Position numbers and translations under genes: made by a program | Assembly (NCBI GenBank): GCA_015065045.1 | Contig: SVRB01000033.1 | Location: 1-13,559, forward strand | Origin: Oscillospiraceae bacterium | Lineage (GTDB): Bacteria > Bacillota > Clostridia > Oscillospirales > CAG-272 | Reading direction: 5' to 3' | Length of the DNA stretch: 13,559 nucleotides | The notes under the pieces: generated by a model | Database searches by the model: none | What the model was told of the DNA's origin: nothing | What the model saw: the letters and a program-made list of their open reading frames with translations, nothing else | Part shown: one piece after another, positions 6,998 through 13,559 of the stretch | How positions within the stretch are numbered: position 1 is the stretch's first letter | Layout of the letters: each line of letters starts with the position of its first letter

Positions 6998-7028
6998 AGG
7001 GGGCAAAATATTGCTCCCTTTTGTTATT
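6998..7028. terminator. Terminator at the ispDF 3' end, possibly bidirectional
   Basis: AGGGGGCAA (6998-7006) pairs with TTGCTCCCT (7011-7019) around a 4-nt loop. It lies 9 nt past the ispDF stop on the minus strand, so it most simply ends ispDF. In that direction there is one A-C mismatch and only a poor T-tract. On the plus strand the mismatch becomes a G-U wobble and TTTTGTTATTT follows, so the plus-strand version is structurally the better one. Confidence 0.65.
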
Positions 7029-8288
7029 TCAGAGTTTTGTGATAAGGCAGACAGAGTGAGCTGATATGCCTAACTTTTCACCGGTAAAACCGAGACCCTC
7101 TTCGGTCGTAGCTTTAACGTTGATGCATGATATATCTACAGAATATACATCGGCAATATTTTTCTGCATTTGCTCAATATAGGGACGAACCTTTGGTGCT
7201 TGCATAACTAAGGTTGCGTCGATATTTGAGATCTTGTAACCGTTTTCTTTGAGCAGCTCAGCTGTTCTTTTTGCAAGTACAAAGCTGTCTATATTTTTAT
7301 ATTTTTTGTCATTATCGGGGAAGTGAAGGCCGATATCCCCAAGCCCTAAAGCACCGATTACAGAGTCCATTATTGCGTGTATAAGGACGTCGGCGTCAGA
7401 GTGGCCGTCAAGCCCTTTTTCGTGTGGTATTTCTACTCCTCCGAGGATAAGCTTTCTGCCTTCAACAAGCTTGTGAACGTCGTATCCGTGTCCGATTCTC
7501 ATAGCAAATTTTCCTTTGTTTTCTCTGTTGTTTATGATAGCTTCAGCCAAGATCAAATCGTCTTTTGTAGTGATTTTGAGATTGTTTCTTCCGCAGTCTA
7601 CGAGCTTGATTTTAAAGCCGTAATTTTCAACGAGCATACAGTCGTCGGTTGCGGCAAATCCCTCTTTTTTTGCCGTATATGCACACGCTCTGTAAATGTC
7701 GGTTTTAAACACCTGAGGTGTCTGAGCACCATATGCGTGGTTTCTGTCGGGGGTTGATTCAATATTCATAGACGAATCAGCCATTTTTAACGTATCGTAT
7801 ACTTTGGTGGCAGCACAAGCACAGCCCGAAGCAAACGCTTGCTTCATAACGTCGCTTATATTTTCTTTTGTAATAAGGCATCTGACTCCGTCGTGAATAC
7901 AAACGTAATCTGCTTTTTCAGATATAACTTTAAAACCATTTAAAACGGAATCTTGCCTTGTTTTTCCACCTTTTACGATCTGTTTAACCTTCGTCAGAGA
8001 ATATTCATTTATCATTTCGGTGTAGAGTTCGATCTCCTCAGCTTTTGAAACGATAACGATCTCGTCAATGAAGGGGGATGATTGAAAAACAAGAAGTGTT
8101 CTTGTGATGATAGGCATACCGCAAACTTCCATAAACTGCTTGGTTATTCCGTCAGTATTCTGCATACGAGAACCGCTGCCGCCGACGGTAACGATGGCGC
8201 TTGTATAAGGTTTTACAAAACGGGAAAGCATAATTCTTTCCGTCGTTTTTTTCAATGTGTTTGAAATGGTGTTTGAAATCTTGCCCAT
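7029..8288 (-). CDS. ispDF: Bifunctional IspD/IspF (MEP cytidylyltransferase / MECDP synthase)
   Basis: One 419-residue chain carries two enzymes of the non-mevalonate isoprenoid pathway. IspD (about 30-258) couples CTP to 2-C-methylerythritol 4-phosphate: GGSGSRM (36-42, Arg41), TKQF with Lys50, GGKTRQDSV (107-115), HDGVR (132-136), DRNHAYGAQTPQVF (181-194) and KITTKDDL (238-245). IspF (263-419) cyclises the CDP-ME 2-phosphate product: MRIGHGYDVHKL (263-274) with metal ligands Asp270 and His272, DGHSDADVLIHAI (294-306) with His296 and His304, ALGLGDIGLHFPD (313-325) and KATTEEGLGFTG (392-403). The step between them, IspE, is absent here. Oddities: a basic 29-residue extension before the IspD core, and Cys137 where HDGxRP usually has Pro. 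The start is supported by GGAG 6 nt upstream; Met20 is a weaker alternative. Its own extended -10 promoter and terminator suggest a single-gene transcript divergent from cdaA. Confidence 0.95.
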   Translation of the reverse strand: MGKISNTISNTLKKTTERIMLSRFVKPYTSAIVTVGGSGSRMQNTDGITKQFMEVCGMPIITRTLLVFQSSPFIDEIVIVSKAEEIELYTEMINEYSLTKVKQIVKGGKTRQDSVLNGFKVISEKADYVCIHDGVRCLITKENISDVMKQAFASGCACAATKVYDTLKMADSSMNIESTPDRNHAYGAQTPQVFKTDIYRACAYTAKKEGFAATDDCMLVENYGFKIKLVDCGRNNLKITTKDDLILAEAIINNRENKGKFAMRIGHGYDVHKLVEGRKLILGGVEIPHEKGLDGHSDADVLIHAIMDSVIGALGLGDIGLHFPDNDKKYKNIDSFVLAKRTAELLKENGYKISNIDATLVMQAPKVRPYIEQMQKNIADVYSVDISCINVKATTEEGLGFTGEKLGISAHSVCLITKL

Positions 8289-8336
8289 ACCATACTCCGA
8301 TCAGTGATTTTTGTTCGTGATAGCATATACATAGTC

Positions 8337-8345
8337 ATTATATCA
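8337..8345 (-). promoter_or_regulatory. Extended -10 promoter of ispDF
   Basis: The minus strand reads TGATATAAT (8345-8337), a consensus TATAAT with the TG extension. No good -35 is seen at 16-18 nt, which fits an extended -10 promoter. The predicted start is near 8330, giving a leader of about 40 nt with GGAG before the ATG. Confidence 0.7.
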
Positions 8346-8420
8346 CAACTTGGCACAGAAAATCTACTGTTTTTTAATATTTTAAAAAAATAATTTGATT
8401 ATTTTAATTTTATAAAAAAA

Positions 8421-8464
8421 TATGCTGAAAAGTATGCAAAAAGTTTTGCAAAGTATTTGCAAAA
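8421..8464 (+). repeat. Phased direct repeat upstream of cdaA
   Basis: Four similar units lie side by side: TATGCTGAAAAG, TATGCAAAAAGT, TTTGCAAAGTA and TTTGCAAAATC. Their GC dinucleotides fall at 8424, 8436, 8448 and 8459, a spacing of 12, 12 and 11 bp, near one helical turn. The last unit contains the -35 candidate of the cdaA promoter. This could be an operator or a bent A-tract upstream element; no regulator is recognised. Confidence 0.5.
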
Positions 8465-8484
8465 TCAAATATATATGTTATAAT
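8457..8484 (+). promoter_or_regulatory. Promoter of the cdaA-cdaR operon
   Basis: TATAAT at 8479-8484 is preceded by TG at 8476-8477 (extended -10) and by TTGCAA at 8457-8462 with a 16-nt spacer. The predicted start near 8491 leaves a leader of only about 21 nt before the GTG of cdaA. It is divergent from the ispDF promoter, about 140 bp apart. Confidence 0.75.
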
Positions 8485-8511
8485 ATATAAAATATAAATT
8501 AAATTTGGGCG

Positions 8512-9486
8512 GTGGTTATTATAAACGAATATATTTCAAATCTCGTGAAGACGTTTAAAGGGCAGCTTAACGCTCTTTCGTTCGGGTTGAATGATTTCTT
8601 TGATATATTTATTGTTGCTGTGCTTTTGTACTATGTTTACAAATTTATCAGAAACAGACGAGCAGGTAAGCTTGCTATAGGTCTTGGCGTAATTTTGCTC
8701 GTAAAGGTGTTGAGTGATATATTCTCGCTGAAGGCGTTAGGGTTTATAATAAGCAACTTCTTCCAGATCGGTTTGCTTGCGATCGTTATTCTTTTCCAGC
8801 CTGAGCTTCGTTCAGCGCTTGAGCAAGCAGGCGGTACATCTCTCAAGGGGTTAAAGAATCTCGGTGAAAAGCACGTGGAAAATACAGAGCATTTGATAAA
8901 CTCTGTGTGCGATGCAGCTTGTGAGATGGCAAAAGAAAAGACGGGTGCATTGATAGTGTTTGAAAACAGAACGGGACTTAATGACATTATCTCCAGCGGC
9001 ACGATCGTTAATGCTGATATGTCCTCGTTCCTTCTCAAGAATATATTCTTTCAAAATACACCTTTGCATGACGGTGCTGTAGTAGTTAGAGACGGACGCG
9101 TATACGCTGCGGGATGTTTATTGCCTTTATCTGAAAATACAAAAATTGCAAAACAGCTTGGTACAAGACACAGAGCGGCAATTGGTCTAAGTGAGGTAAG
9201 TGATGCCTTGGTGCTTGTGGTATCAGAGGAAACTGGTTGTATTTCACTTGCTCAGGACGGTGTTATGCGCAGAAACTTTGGGTATGCGAGCTTAAAGAAG
9301 GAATTAACGGCATTTTTAGCCCCTGCAGATGAAGAGACTCCGAAAAAGAGACTTAAGGATATTGCAAAGAAGAAATTTGAGCGAAACGAAAAAGCACCGA
9401 AGGAAACTAAAAAGAAAAAAGACAAACCCGAGGTAGATGTCGAAAAGATTGGACTTGATTTATTTGATGGAGATGCTGAAGAATGA
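8512..9486 (+). CDS. cdaA: Membrane diadenylate cyclase CdaA (c-di-AMP synthase)
   Basis: CdaA condenses two ATP into the second messenger c-di-AMP, which in Firmicutes controls potassium and osmolyte transport and wall integrity. The 324 residues show three membrane segments (about 30-45, 54-70, 76-95) ending in ILFQPELRSALEQAG, then the DAC domain (about 125-270) with catalytic DGA in HDGAVV (186-191) and RHR (219-221) in GTRHRAAIG. The C-terminal tail (275-324) is highly charged and Lys-rich and probably flexible. The start codon is GTG with a poor ribosome site (only GGGCG next to it); a stop at 8500 excludes anything much longer, and GTG at 8545 is possible but has no better site. The stop overlaps the cdaR start in ATGA, implying translational coupling. 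The gene is driven by the promoter at 8457-8484. Confidence 0.96.
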   Translation: MVIINEYISNLVKTFKGQLNALSFGLNDFFDIFIVAVLLYYVYKFIRNRRAGKLAIGLGVILLVKVLSDIFSLKALGFIISNFFQIGLLAIVILFQPELRSALEQAGGTSLKGLKNLGEKHVENTEHLINSVCDAACEMAKEKTGALIVFENRTGLNDIISSGTIVNADMSSFLLKNIFFQNTPLHDGAVVVRDGRVYAAGCLLPLSENTKIAKQLGTRHRAAIGLSEVSDALVLVVSEETGCISLAQDGVMRRNFGYASLKKELTAFLAPADEETPKKRLKDIAKKKFERNEKAPKETKKKKDKPEVDVEKIGLDLFDGDAEE

Positions 9487-10751
9487 ATAATAACAACTCT
9501 ATGGAACAAAACGAAAACAGAGCAACGTCCGCCCGTTCGGGAAGAGTGCTTGATTTTATAGCCAAGATCCTTTGTCCCGTTATTGCTTTTTTCTTGTGGT
9601 TTTATGCTATGAGTACTGACGTAGTAACACTCGAAAGAGATTTTACAGTTCCCGTACAGTTTGAAAACGAAGCTGCTTTGACAGAAAAAACAGGATGGTC
9701 TGTTTTGTCGGGGAAGGACAGTAAGATAGTTGTTACGATCAAGGGTAAGAGAAATATTGTAAATAAGATTACCGAAGACGATATATTTGCATTTGCGGAT
9801 GTGTCCGGAGTTGAGAGCCCCGGAAGACAGGTTCTTGATATAAAGACGTCAGCTCCGAGTGAATGTGAAATTATAAACGTATCAGCATCAAGCGTATCAC
9901 CTTTTATTGACAAGAAGGTTACGAAAACAGTACCGGTGAAGGTGTCTGTGTCGGACTATGTGATCAGCTCTGAGTTAAAGCATGATGACCCGACTGCCAA
10001 TTACGTTGAGGTATCGGTAACCGGACCTGAATCGGAGATACACAGAATTTATGAAGCAAGAGCAGACCTGTCTCTTGGAAATATGAGCTTGGTACAGACG
10101 ATAAACTCGTCTTGCTCAATGAAGCTTTATGATGAAAAAGGCGACGTTGTGTCAAGCAACTATATCACAATGTCTACAAGAACTGTAAACGTAACCGTAA
10201 GAGTTTATGCAGAAAAGGAAATTCCGTTGACTGTAGATTATAAGCACGGATATTTCAATACCAAGAACGTTAACGTTACGATATTGCCGGGAAGCATTAA
10301 GCTCAGAGGTGAGCCTTCGTTGATCTCAAAGCTTGATAAGATAAATATAGCAACACTTGACGAGAAGATGTACACAGAAAACAGCTCGCAGAAGGTATCG
10401 ATAGCTATTCCTGACGGATTTACGATAGTAAGCGGTGAAGAGACGGCAGAAATACGCGTCGAGCATATTGGAACGACCACCAAACAGCTTACCGTAAAAA
10501 ATATTATCGTAGCGAATTCAGGCGGTCTTAACTGTGAATTGCAGACAAAGACGTTGAACGTTACAGTGAGAGGTTCTGCAAACCTTTTAAAACAGATCAC
10601 AGAAGAAAATATAACAGTTACAGCCGATATGAAAAACTATTCTACAGGCAGTGGAATAACGGTTGTTCCCGCTACTATCAATTTCTCGGCTGAATATGAA
10701 AATACCGTATACGAGCTTGGAAATTATAACGTAACGGTAAATATAAAATAA
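9483..10751 (+). CDS. cdaR: CdaA regulator CdaR (YbbR-domain protein)
   Basis: CdaR binds CdaA and modulates c-di-AMP synthesis from the outer face of the membrane (established for Firmicutes). The 422 residues have a polar N-terminus, one membrane anchor at about 24-43 (FIAKILCPVIAFFLWFYAMS) and about four beta-rich YbbR repeats, estimated at 48-145, 147-235, 238-330 and 335-422. Typical pieces are the FTVPVQFEN start of repeat one and KTVPVKVSVSD of repeat two. There is no catalytic motif, as expected. The ATG overlaps the cdaA stop by 4 nt, and GGAG 9 nt upstream lies inside cdaA. glmM, the usual third gene of this locus in Bacillus-type genomes, does not follow; an FAD oxidoreductase begins 28 nt later. 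Confidence 0.93.
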   Translation: MNNNNSMEQNENRATSARSGRVLDFIAKILCPVIAFFLWFYAMSTDVVTLERDFTVPVQFENEAALTEKTGWSVLSGKDSKIVVTIKGKRNIVNKITEDDIFAFADVSGVESPGRQVLDIKTSAPSECEIINVSASSVSPFIDKKVTKTVPVKVSVSDYVISSELKHDDPTANYVEVSVTGPESEIHRIYEARADLSLGNMSLVQTINSSCSMKLYDEKGDVVSSNYITMSTRTVNVTVRVYAEKEIPLTVDYKHGYFNTKNVNVTILPGSIKLRGEPSLISKLDKINIATLDEKMYTENSSQKVSIAIPDGFTIVSGEETAEIRVEHIGTTTKQLTVKNIIVANSGGLNCELQTKTLNVTVRGSANLLKQITEENITVTADMKNYSTGSGITVVPATINFSAEYENTVYELGNYNVTVNIK

Positions 10752-10779
10752 GACAAAATCAAGAATTACGGAAAGAATT

Positions 10780-12369
10780 ATGCAGATTGTATTAAGAGAT
10801 ATAAGACTTAGCGCTGACGCATCGGATAAAGATGCTTGTGCAGTTGCGAAAAAACAATTAAATATGCACTTCAGCGCTGACTCTTTTTCTGACATTTACG
10901 TGTACAGAAAATCTATTGATGCAAGGCACGTAAATAATATTACGTCGGTTTTTTCCGTGTGTGCTTACGTTGATTGCGAAACAGCTAACGAAGATATTTT
11001 AAAAAAACTCAACGCCACCGTCCTCGAAGACGGTGGAATTGACGTTGAATACGGAGAAAAAATTTCAGAATACCGTCCGCTTATAGTCGGCTTTGGGCCT
11101 GCAGGTATGTTTTGCGCACTTGTTCTGGCAGAAAACGGATACAGACCCATAGTTATTGAACGCGGCGGAAATATATCCGATAGAAACAGAAGTGTAACAG
11201 CTTTCAGAGAGAACGGTGTACTTGATACAGAGAGTAACGTTCAATTTGGCGCAGGCGGTGCAGGAACTTTTTCAGACGGCAAGCTTGTTACAAGAATAAA
11301 CGATAAGAAATGCAGATACGTTATAGAAACGTATCATAAACACGGGGCACCCGATAGCATACTTACAAGTGCTAAGCCCCATATAGGAACAGATAATTTA
11401 GGCAGAATCGTAACTTCTATCGAACAGACGATAATAGATAACGGTGGAGAGATCCACTATAATACGCGATTTGAGGGTTATTCTAAGACAAAAGATGGAA
11501 TAAAGGTAAGAACAAGAAAGGGCGAATTTGTGTGTAGCTCACTTGTTTTGGCGACAGGCCACAGCGCGAGAGATACTTATAAAAATCTTGCAGCACAAGG
11601 ACTTGAGATGATCCCGAAGGCTTTTTCCGTAGGCGTAAGAGTAGAACAGCTCCAAGAGGAGATAAACAGATCCATTTACGGCAAATACGCGTCAAAGCTC
11701 GGTAACGCAGAATATAATTTTTCATTCCGTAAGGGCGACAGAGCCGTATATACGTTTTGTATGTGTCCGGGCGGACAGGTCGTTGAAGCGGCATCCGAGG
11801 AGAATACGGTAGTTGTAAACGGCATGAGCAACTATTTGCGCGACGGTAAGAATTCCAACGCAGCATTGGTTGTTTCGGTTTTACCCGAGGATTGCGGAAG
11901 CGGACTTTTTGACGGAATGAATTTCCAGAAACATCTTGAAAGCAAGGCTTTTGATATGGGTGGCAGAAATTACGGCGCGCCCATACAGACTGTCGGCGAT
12001 TATCTTTTGGGTGAATCAAAAAATAAGCCGACAAGAATAATACCCACTTATATGAACGGCGAAAGAAACAGAGTTTGCGATTTAAATGCTCTGTTTCCCG
12101 AATATGTAAATTCCTTCTTAAAAGAGGGGTTGGTAAGGTTTGAAAAGAAGGTAAAGGGTTATGCCCCCATTGACGCTGTTATGACGGCTGTTGAAACAAG
12201 AACCTCATCCCCTATAAGAATCGTAAGAACAGATATGATGTGTTCTCCTACCGACGAGGATATATTCCCGTGCGGAGAGGGAGCAGGATATGCGGGCGGT
12301 ATAACGAGCGCCTCGGTAGACGGTATCAGAACTGCTTTAAGCGTTATGAAGAAATACAGACCTTTTTAA
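10780..12369 (+). CDS. FAD-dependent oxidoreductase (NAD(FAD)-utilising dehydrogenase family)
   Basis: A 529-residue flavoprotein of the group often annotated as uncharacterised FAD-dependent dehydrogenase (COG2509-like, from memory). An N-terminal domain (about 1-95) resembles the small alpha/beta domain seen before the flavin fold in this group. The FAD-binding Rossmann motif is IVGFGPAGMF (102-111), followed by the acidic end VIERGG (125-130). Further marks are GAGGAGTFSDGKL (157-169), LATGHSARD (257-265), CMCPGG (327-332), ETRTSSP (472-478) and the C-terminal FAD block PCGEGAGYAGGI (497-508). No membrane segment is seen, so it is cytosolic. The substrate is unknown. GGAAAG 5 nt upstream supports the start. 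The 28-nt gap to cdaR suggests the same transcript; its link to c-di-AMP is unexplained. Cys327 and Cys329 form a CxC near the substrate region, possibly redox-active, which I cannot confirm. Confidence 0.9.
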   Translation: MQIVLRDIRLSADASDKDACAVAKKQLNMHFSADSFSDIYVYRKSIDARHVNNITSVFSVCAYVDCETANEDILKKLNATVLEDGGIDVEYGEKISEYRPLIVGFGPAGMFCALVLAENGYRPIVIERGGNISDRNRSVTAFRENGVLDTESNVQFGAGGAGTFSDGKLVTRINDKKCRYVIETYHKHGAPDSILTSAKPHIGTDNLGRIVTSIEQTIIDNGGEIHYNTRFEGYSKTKDGIKVRTRKGEFVCSSLVLATGHSARDTYKNLAAQGLEMIPKAFSVGVRVEQLQEEINRSIYGKYASKLGNAEYNFSFRKGDRAVYTFCMCPGGQVVEAASEENTVVVNGMSNYLRDGKNSNAALVVSVLPEDCGSGLFDGMNFQKHLESKAFDMGGRNYGAPIQTVGDYLLGESKNKPTRIIPTYMNGERNRVCDLNALFPEYVNSFLKEGLVRFEKKVKGYAPIDAVMTAVETRTSSPIRIVRTDMMCSPTDEDIFPCGEGAGYAGGITSASVDGIRTALSVMKKYRPF

Positions 12370-12377
12370 AATCAATA

Positions 12378-12417
12378 GGTCTTGATACTGTTAGAAAGGG
12401 TTGAAAATCAGACCCTT
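12378..12417 (+). promoter_or_regulatory. Weak terminator-like hairpin with a competing fold
   Basis: AAGGGT (12396-12401) pairs with ACCCTT (12412-12417) and is followed by ATATGTATTTT, a poor T-tract. The segment AGACC (12410-12414) can instead pair with GGTCT (12378-12382), extended by GAT/ATC across one bulge. The two folds exclude each other. It lies 8 nt after the oxidoreductase stop, so it may partly end that transcript or shape the recJ leader. Confidence 0.4.
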
Positions 12418-12421
12418 ATAT

Positions 12422-12478
12422 GTATTTTCACATATTATGATTAGATTTACGATGTTTTGTGTGTTAATGTGAAAATAC
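12422..12478. repeat. Perfect 12-bp inverted repeat before recJ
   Basis: GTATTTTCACAT (12422-12433) and ATGTGAAAATAC (12467-12478) are exact reverse complements separated by 33 AT-rich bases. In RNA this is a 12-bp stem; in DNA it could be a pair of protein sites. No T-run follows, so it is not a normal terminator. It lies 41 nt before the recJ start. I see no convincing promoter inside it. Confidence 0.6.
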
Positions 12479-12519
12479 GACCTTAATTATGTAAAAAAAT
12501 GAAAGTGAGATATAAAGAG

Positions 12520-13559
12520 ATGGTGAAAAAAAGAGAATGGCATATTAAGTGCGATAATTCAGAAAATATTGCCGATATTAAGGCTATTGCAGAAAAACTT
12601 GGGTTAAAGCCTTTGACCGCAAGATTGCTTTATAATCGAGGATATACTACTGCAGATATGGCAGAGGGCTTTATCAAGAACGAAAGTATATCGTTCCACG
12701 ATCCTTTTTTGCTCAAGGATATGGATAAGGCAGTAGACAGAATTATGAGCGCTTTGGAGAACGGAGAAAAGATAGTAATATACGGAGATTATGACGTTGA
12801 CGGAGTAACTTCGGTAAGTATTTTGTATTTGTATCTTAAGGACAAGGGCGCAGACGTAAGCTATTATATTCCGAGCAGAACGGGTGAAGGTTACGGAATC
12901 AATCCGTCAGCTATTGAAAGTCTTGCTGAAAAAGAGGTCAAGCTTCTTATAACTGTTGATACGGGTATAACAGCAGTAAGCGAAACAGAGTATGCTAAAA
13001 AGCTTGGACTTGACGTTTTGATAACAGACCACCACGAATGTCAGAGCGAATTGCCTGATGCTTGCGCTATTGTAAACCCCAGACGAGCTGACTGCTCTTA
13101 TCCTTTTAAGGAGCTTGCAGGCGTTGGTGTTGTGTTTAAGCTTCTTTGCTCGCTCGAATCTACATATTGCGAAAAAAACAATATAGAAAAGGATTGCATA
13201 GAATATATATGCAATACGTACGGTGACGTTGTTGCGATAGGTACTGTTGCGGACGTTATGCCTCTTGTTGACGAAAACAGACTTATTGTAAGCCGCGGAT
13301 TAAAGCTTATAGACAATACAAAGAGAATTGGAATTCAGGCTCTTCTCGAATTGTCGGGAGCAGTTTCCGGAGACAAGAACGGACAGAAGAAAAAACGCAG
13401 AATTACGTCAACGCTTATCAGTTACGTTATAGCTCCGAGAATAAATGCCGCAGGAAGAATAAGTGATGCGACAAGGGCTGTTGAGTTGTTTTTGAGTGAG
13501 ACTCCCGTGGAAGCTCGTATAATTGCTGAGGAATTGTGCGAGACCAACCGCACACGTCA
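12520..13559 (+). CDS. recJ: Single-stranded-DNA-specific exonuclease RecJ (3' partial)
   Basis: RecJ degrades single-stranded DNA 5' to 3' in recombinational and mismatch repair. The frame runs off the window after 346 codons; the family is usually well over 550 residues, so about half is visible. DHH-phosphoesterase motifs are complete: YGDYDVDGVTS (88-98, motif I), TVDTGI (145-150, II), TDHHE (169-173, III), NPRR (186-189), GTVADVMPL (241-249, IV), then APRINAAGR (305-313) in the DHH-DHHA1 linking region. A short basic insert (NGQKKKRR, about 287-294) precedes the last block. The start at 12520 is my choice: GTGAG lies 11 nt upstream and the protein begins MVKKREWH. An in-frame ATG at 12499 would add seven residues but has no ribosome site. 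It is separated from the oxidoreductase by 150 nt holding two dyad structures, so it may have its own promoter. Confidence 0.94.
   Translation, partial: MVKKREWHIKCDNSENIADIKAIAEKLGLKPLTARLLYNRGYTTADMAEGFIKNESISFHDPFLLKDMDKAVDRIMSALENGEKIVIYGDYDVDGVTSVSILYLYLKDKGADVSYYIPSRTGEGYGINPSAIESLAEKEVKLLITVDTGITAVSETEYAKKLGLDVLITDHHECQSELPDACAIVNPRRADCSYPFKELAGVGVVFKLLCSLESTYCEKNNIEKDCIEYICNTYGDVVAIGTVADVMPLVDENRLIVSRGLKLIDNTKRIGIQALLELSGAVSGDKNGQKKKRRITSTLISYVIAPRINAAGRISDATRAVELFLSETPVEARIIAEELCETNRTR

Larger units (their letters stand above)
6703..7028. other. Spacer between ispDF and rpe
   Basis: This 326-base stretch holds the rpe ribosome binding site and leader hairpin (6719-6738) and two hairpins at 6897-6922 and 6998-7019. 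An rpe-operon promoter should be here. One weak minus-strand candidate is TAATAT (about 6785-6790) with TTGGTT 17 nt upstream; an exact TTGACA also reads on the minus strand at 6753-6758 but has no good -10 at the right distance. A 16-codon plus-strand frame (6837-6887) has no clear ribosome site and I do not call it a gene. Confidence 0.5.

Noticed and set aside
7377..7757. Plus-strand 126-codon open frame
   Set aside because: It is antisense to the IspD/IspF junction; the real protein has full catalytic motifs there.
8637..9038. Minus-strand 133-codon open frame
   Set aside because: It is antisense to cdaA and has no ribosome binding site or family features.
11483..12034. Minus-strand 183-codon open frame
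   Set aside because: It lies wholly opposite the FAD oxidoreductase, whose conserved motifs are in the other strand.
12499..12519. Upstream ATG for recJ
   Set aside because: It is in frame but preceded only by an A-run with no ribosome site; ATG 12520 has GTGAG upstream and gives a normal RecJ N-terminus.
1..13559. CRISPR array, tRNA or rRNA genes, transposase or phage genes
   Set aside because: No regularly spaced repeat-spacer series, no tRNA cloverleaf or rRNA-like stretch, and no transposase or integrase motifs were seen on either strand.

Overview
The window looks like chromosomal DNA of a low-to-moderate GC Gram-positive anaerobe of the class Clostridia (Oscillospiraceae/Christensenellaceae-like or a related uncultured gut lineage). 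Grounds: AGGAGG-type ribosome binding sites, AT-rich extended -10 promoters, a fused IspDF, a CdaA/CdaR pair, a Gram-positive-type amidotransferase AsnB, and a palindromic intergenic repeat of a kind I associate with Clostridia genomes. Assignments come from motif reading by eye; no search was run.

Layout. (1) 1-992, plus strand: two tandem paralogous small membrane proteins of unknown function, the first cut by the window edge, ending at a strong terminator. (2) 993-1361: convergent intergenic spacer with a terminator, a ~164 bp palindromic MITE-like repeat and a second terminator. (3) 1362-6702, minus strand: a tight four-gene operon transcribed rpe -> murE-like Mur ligase -> asnB -> ATP-grasp ligase (gaps 24-37 nt). 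(4) 6703-7028: spacer with several hairpins and a strong ribosome binding site for rpe. (5) 7029-8288, minus strand: bifunctional ispDF. (6) 8289-8511: divergent promoter region with an extended -10 promoter on each side and a phased direct repeat over the cdaA side. (7) 8512-13559, plus strand: cdaA, cdaR (4-nt overlap), an FAD-dependent oxidoreductase, then recJ, cut by the window end.

How the genes fit together. Most are about the cell envelope and its precursors. IspDF feeds the non-mevalonate isoprenoid pathway, whose products include the undecaprenyl carrier. CdaA/CdaR make and control c-di-AMP, which in Firmicutes links turgor, potassium and wall homeostasis. The murE-asnB-ATP-grasp cluster looks like a peptidoglycan stem-peptide tailoring module: a Mur ligase lacking the canonical DNPR diaminopimelate motif, a glutamine-dependent amidotransferase and a D-aspartate-ligase-like ATP-grasp enzyme. 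This cluster is the best candidate for an under-described system here. The second is the tandem pair of Cys-containing, probably surface-exposed membrane proteins at the left edge.
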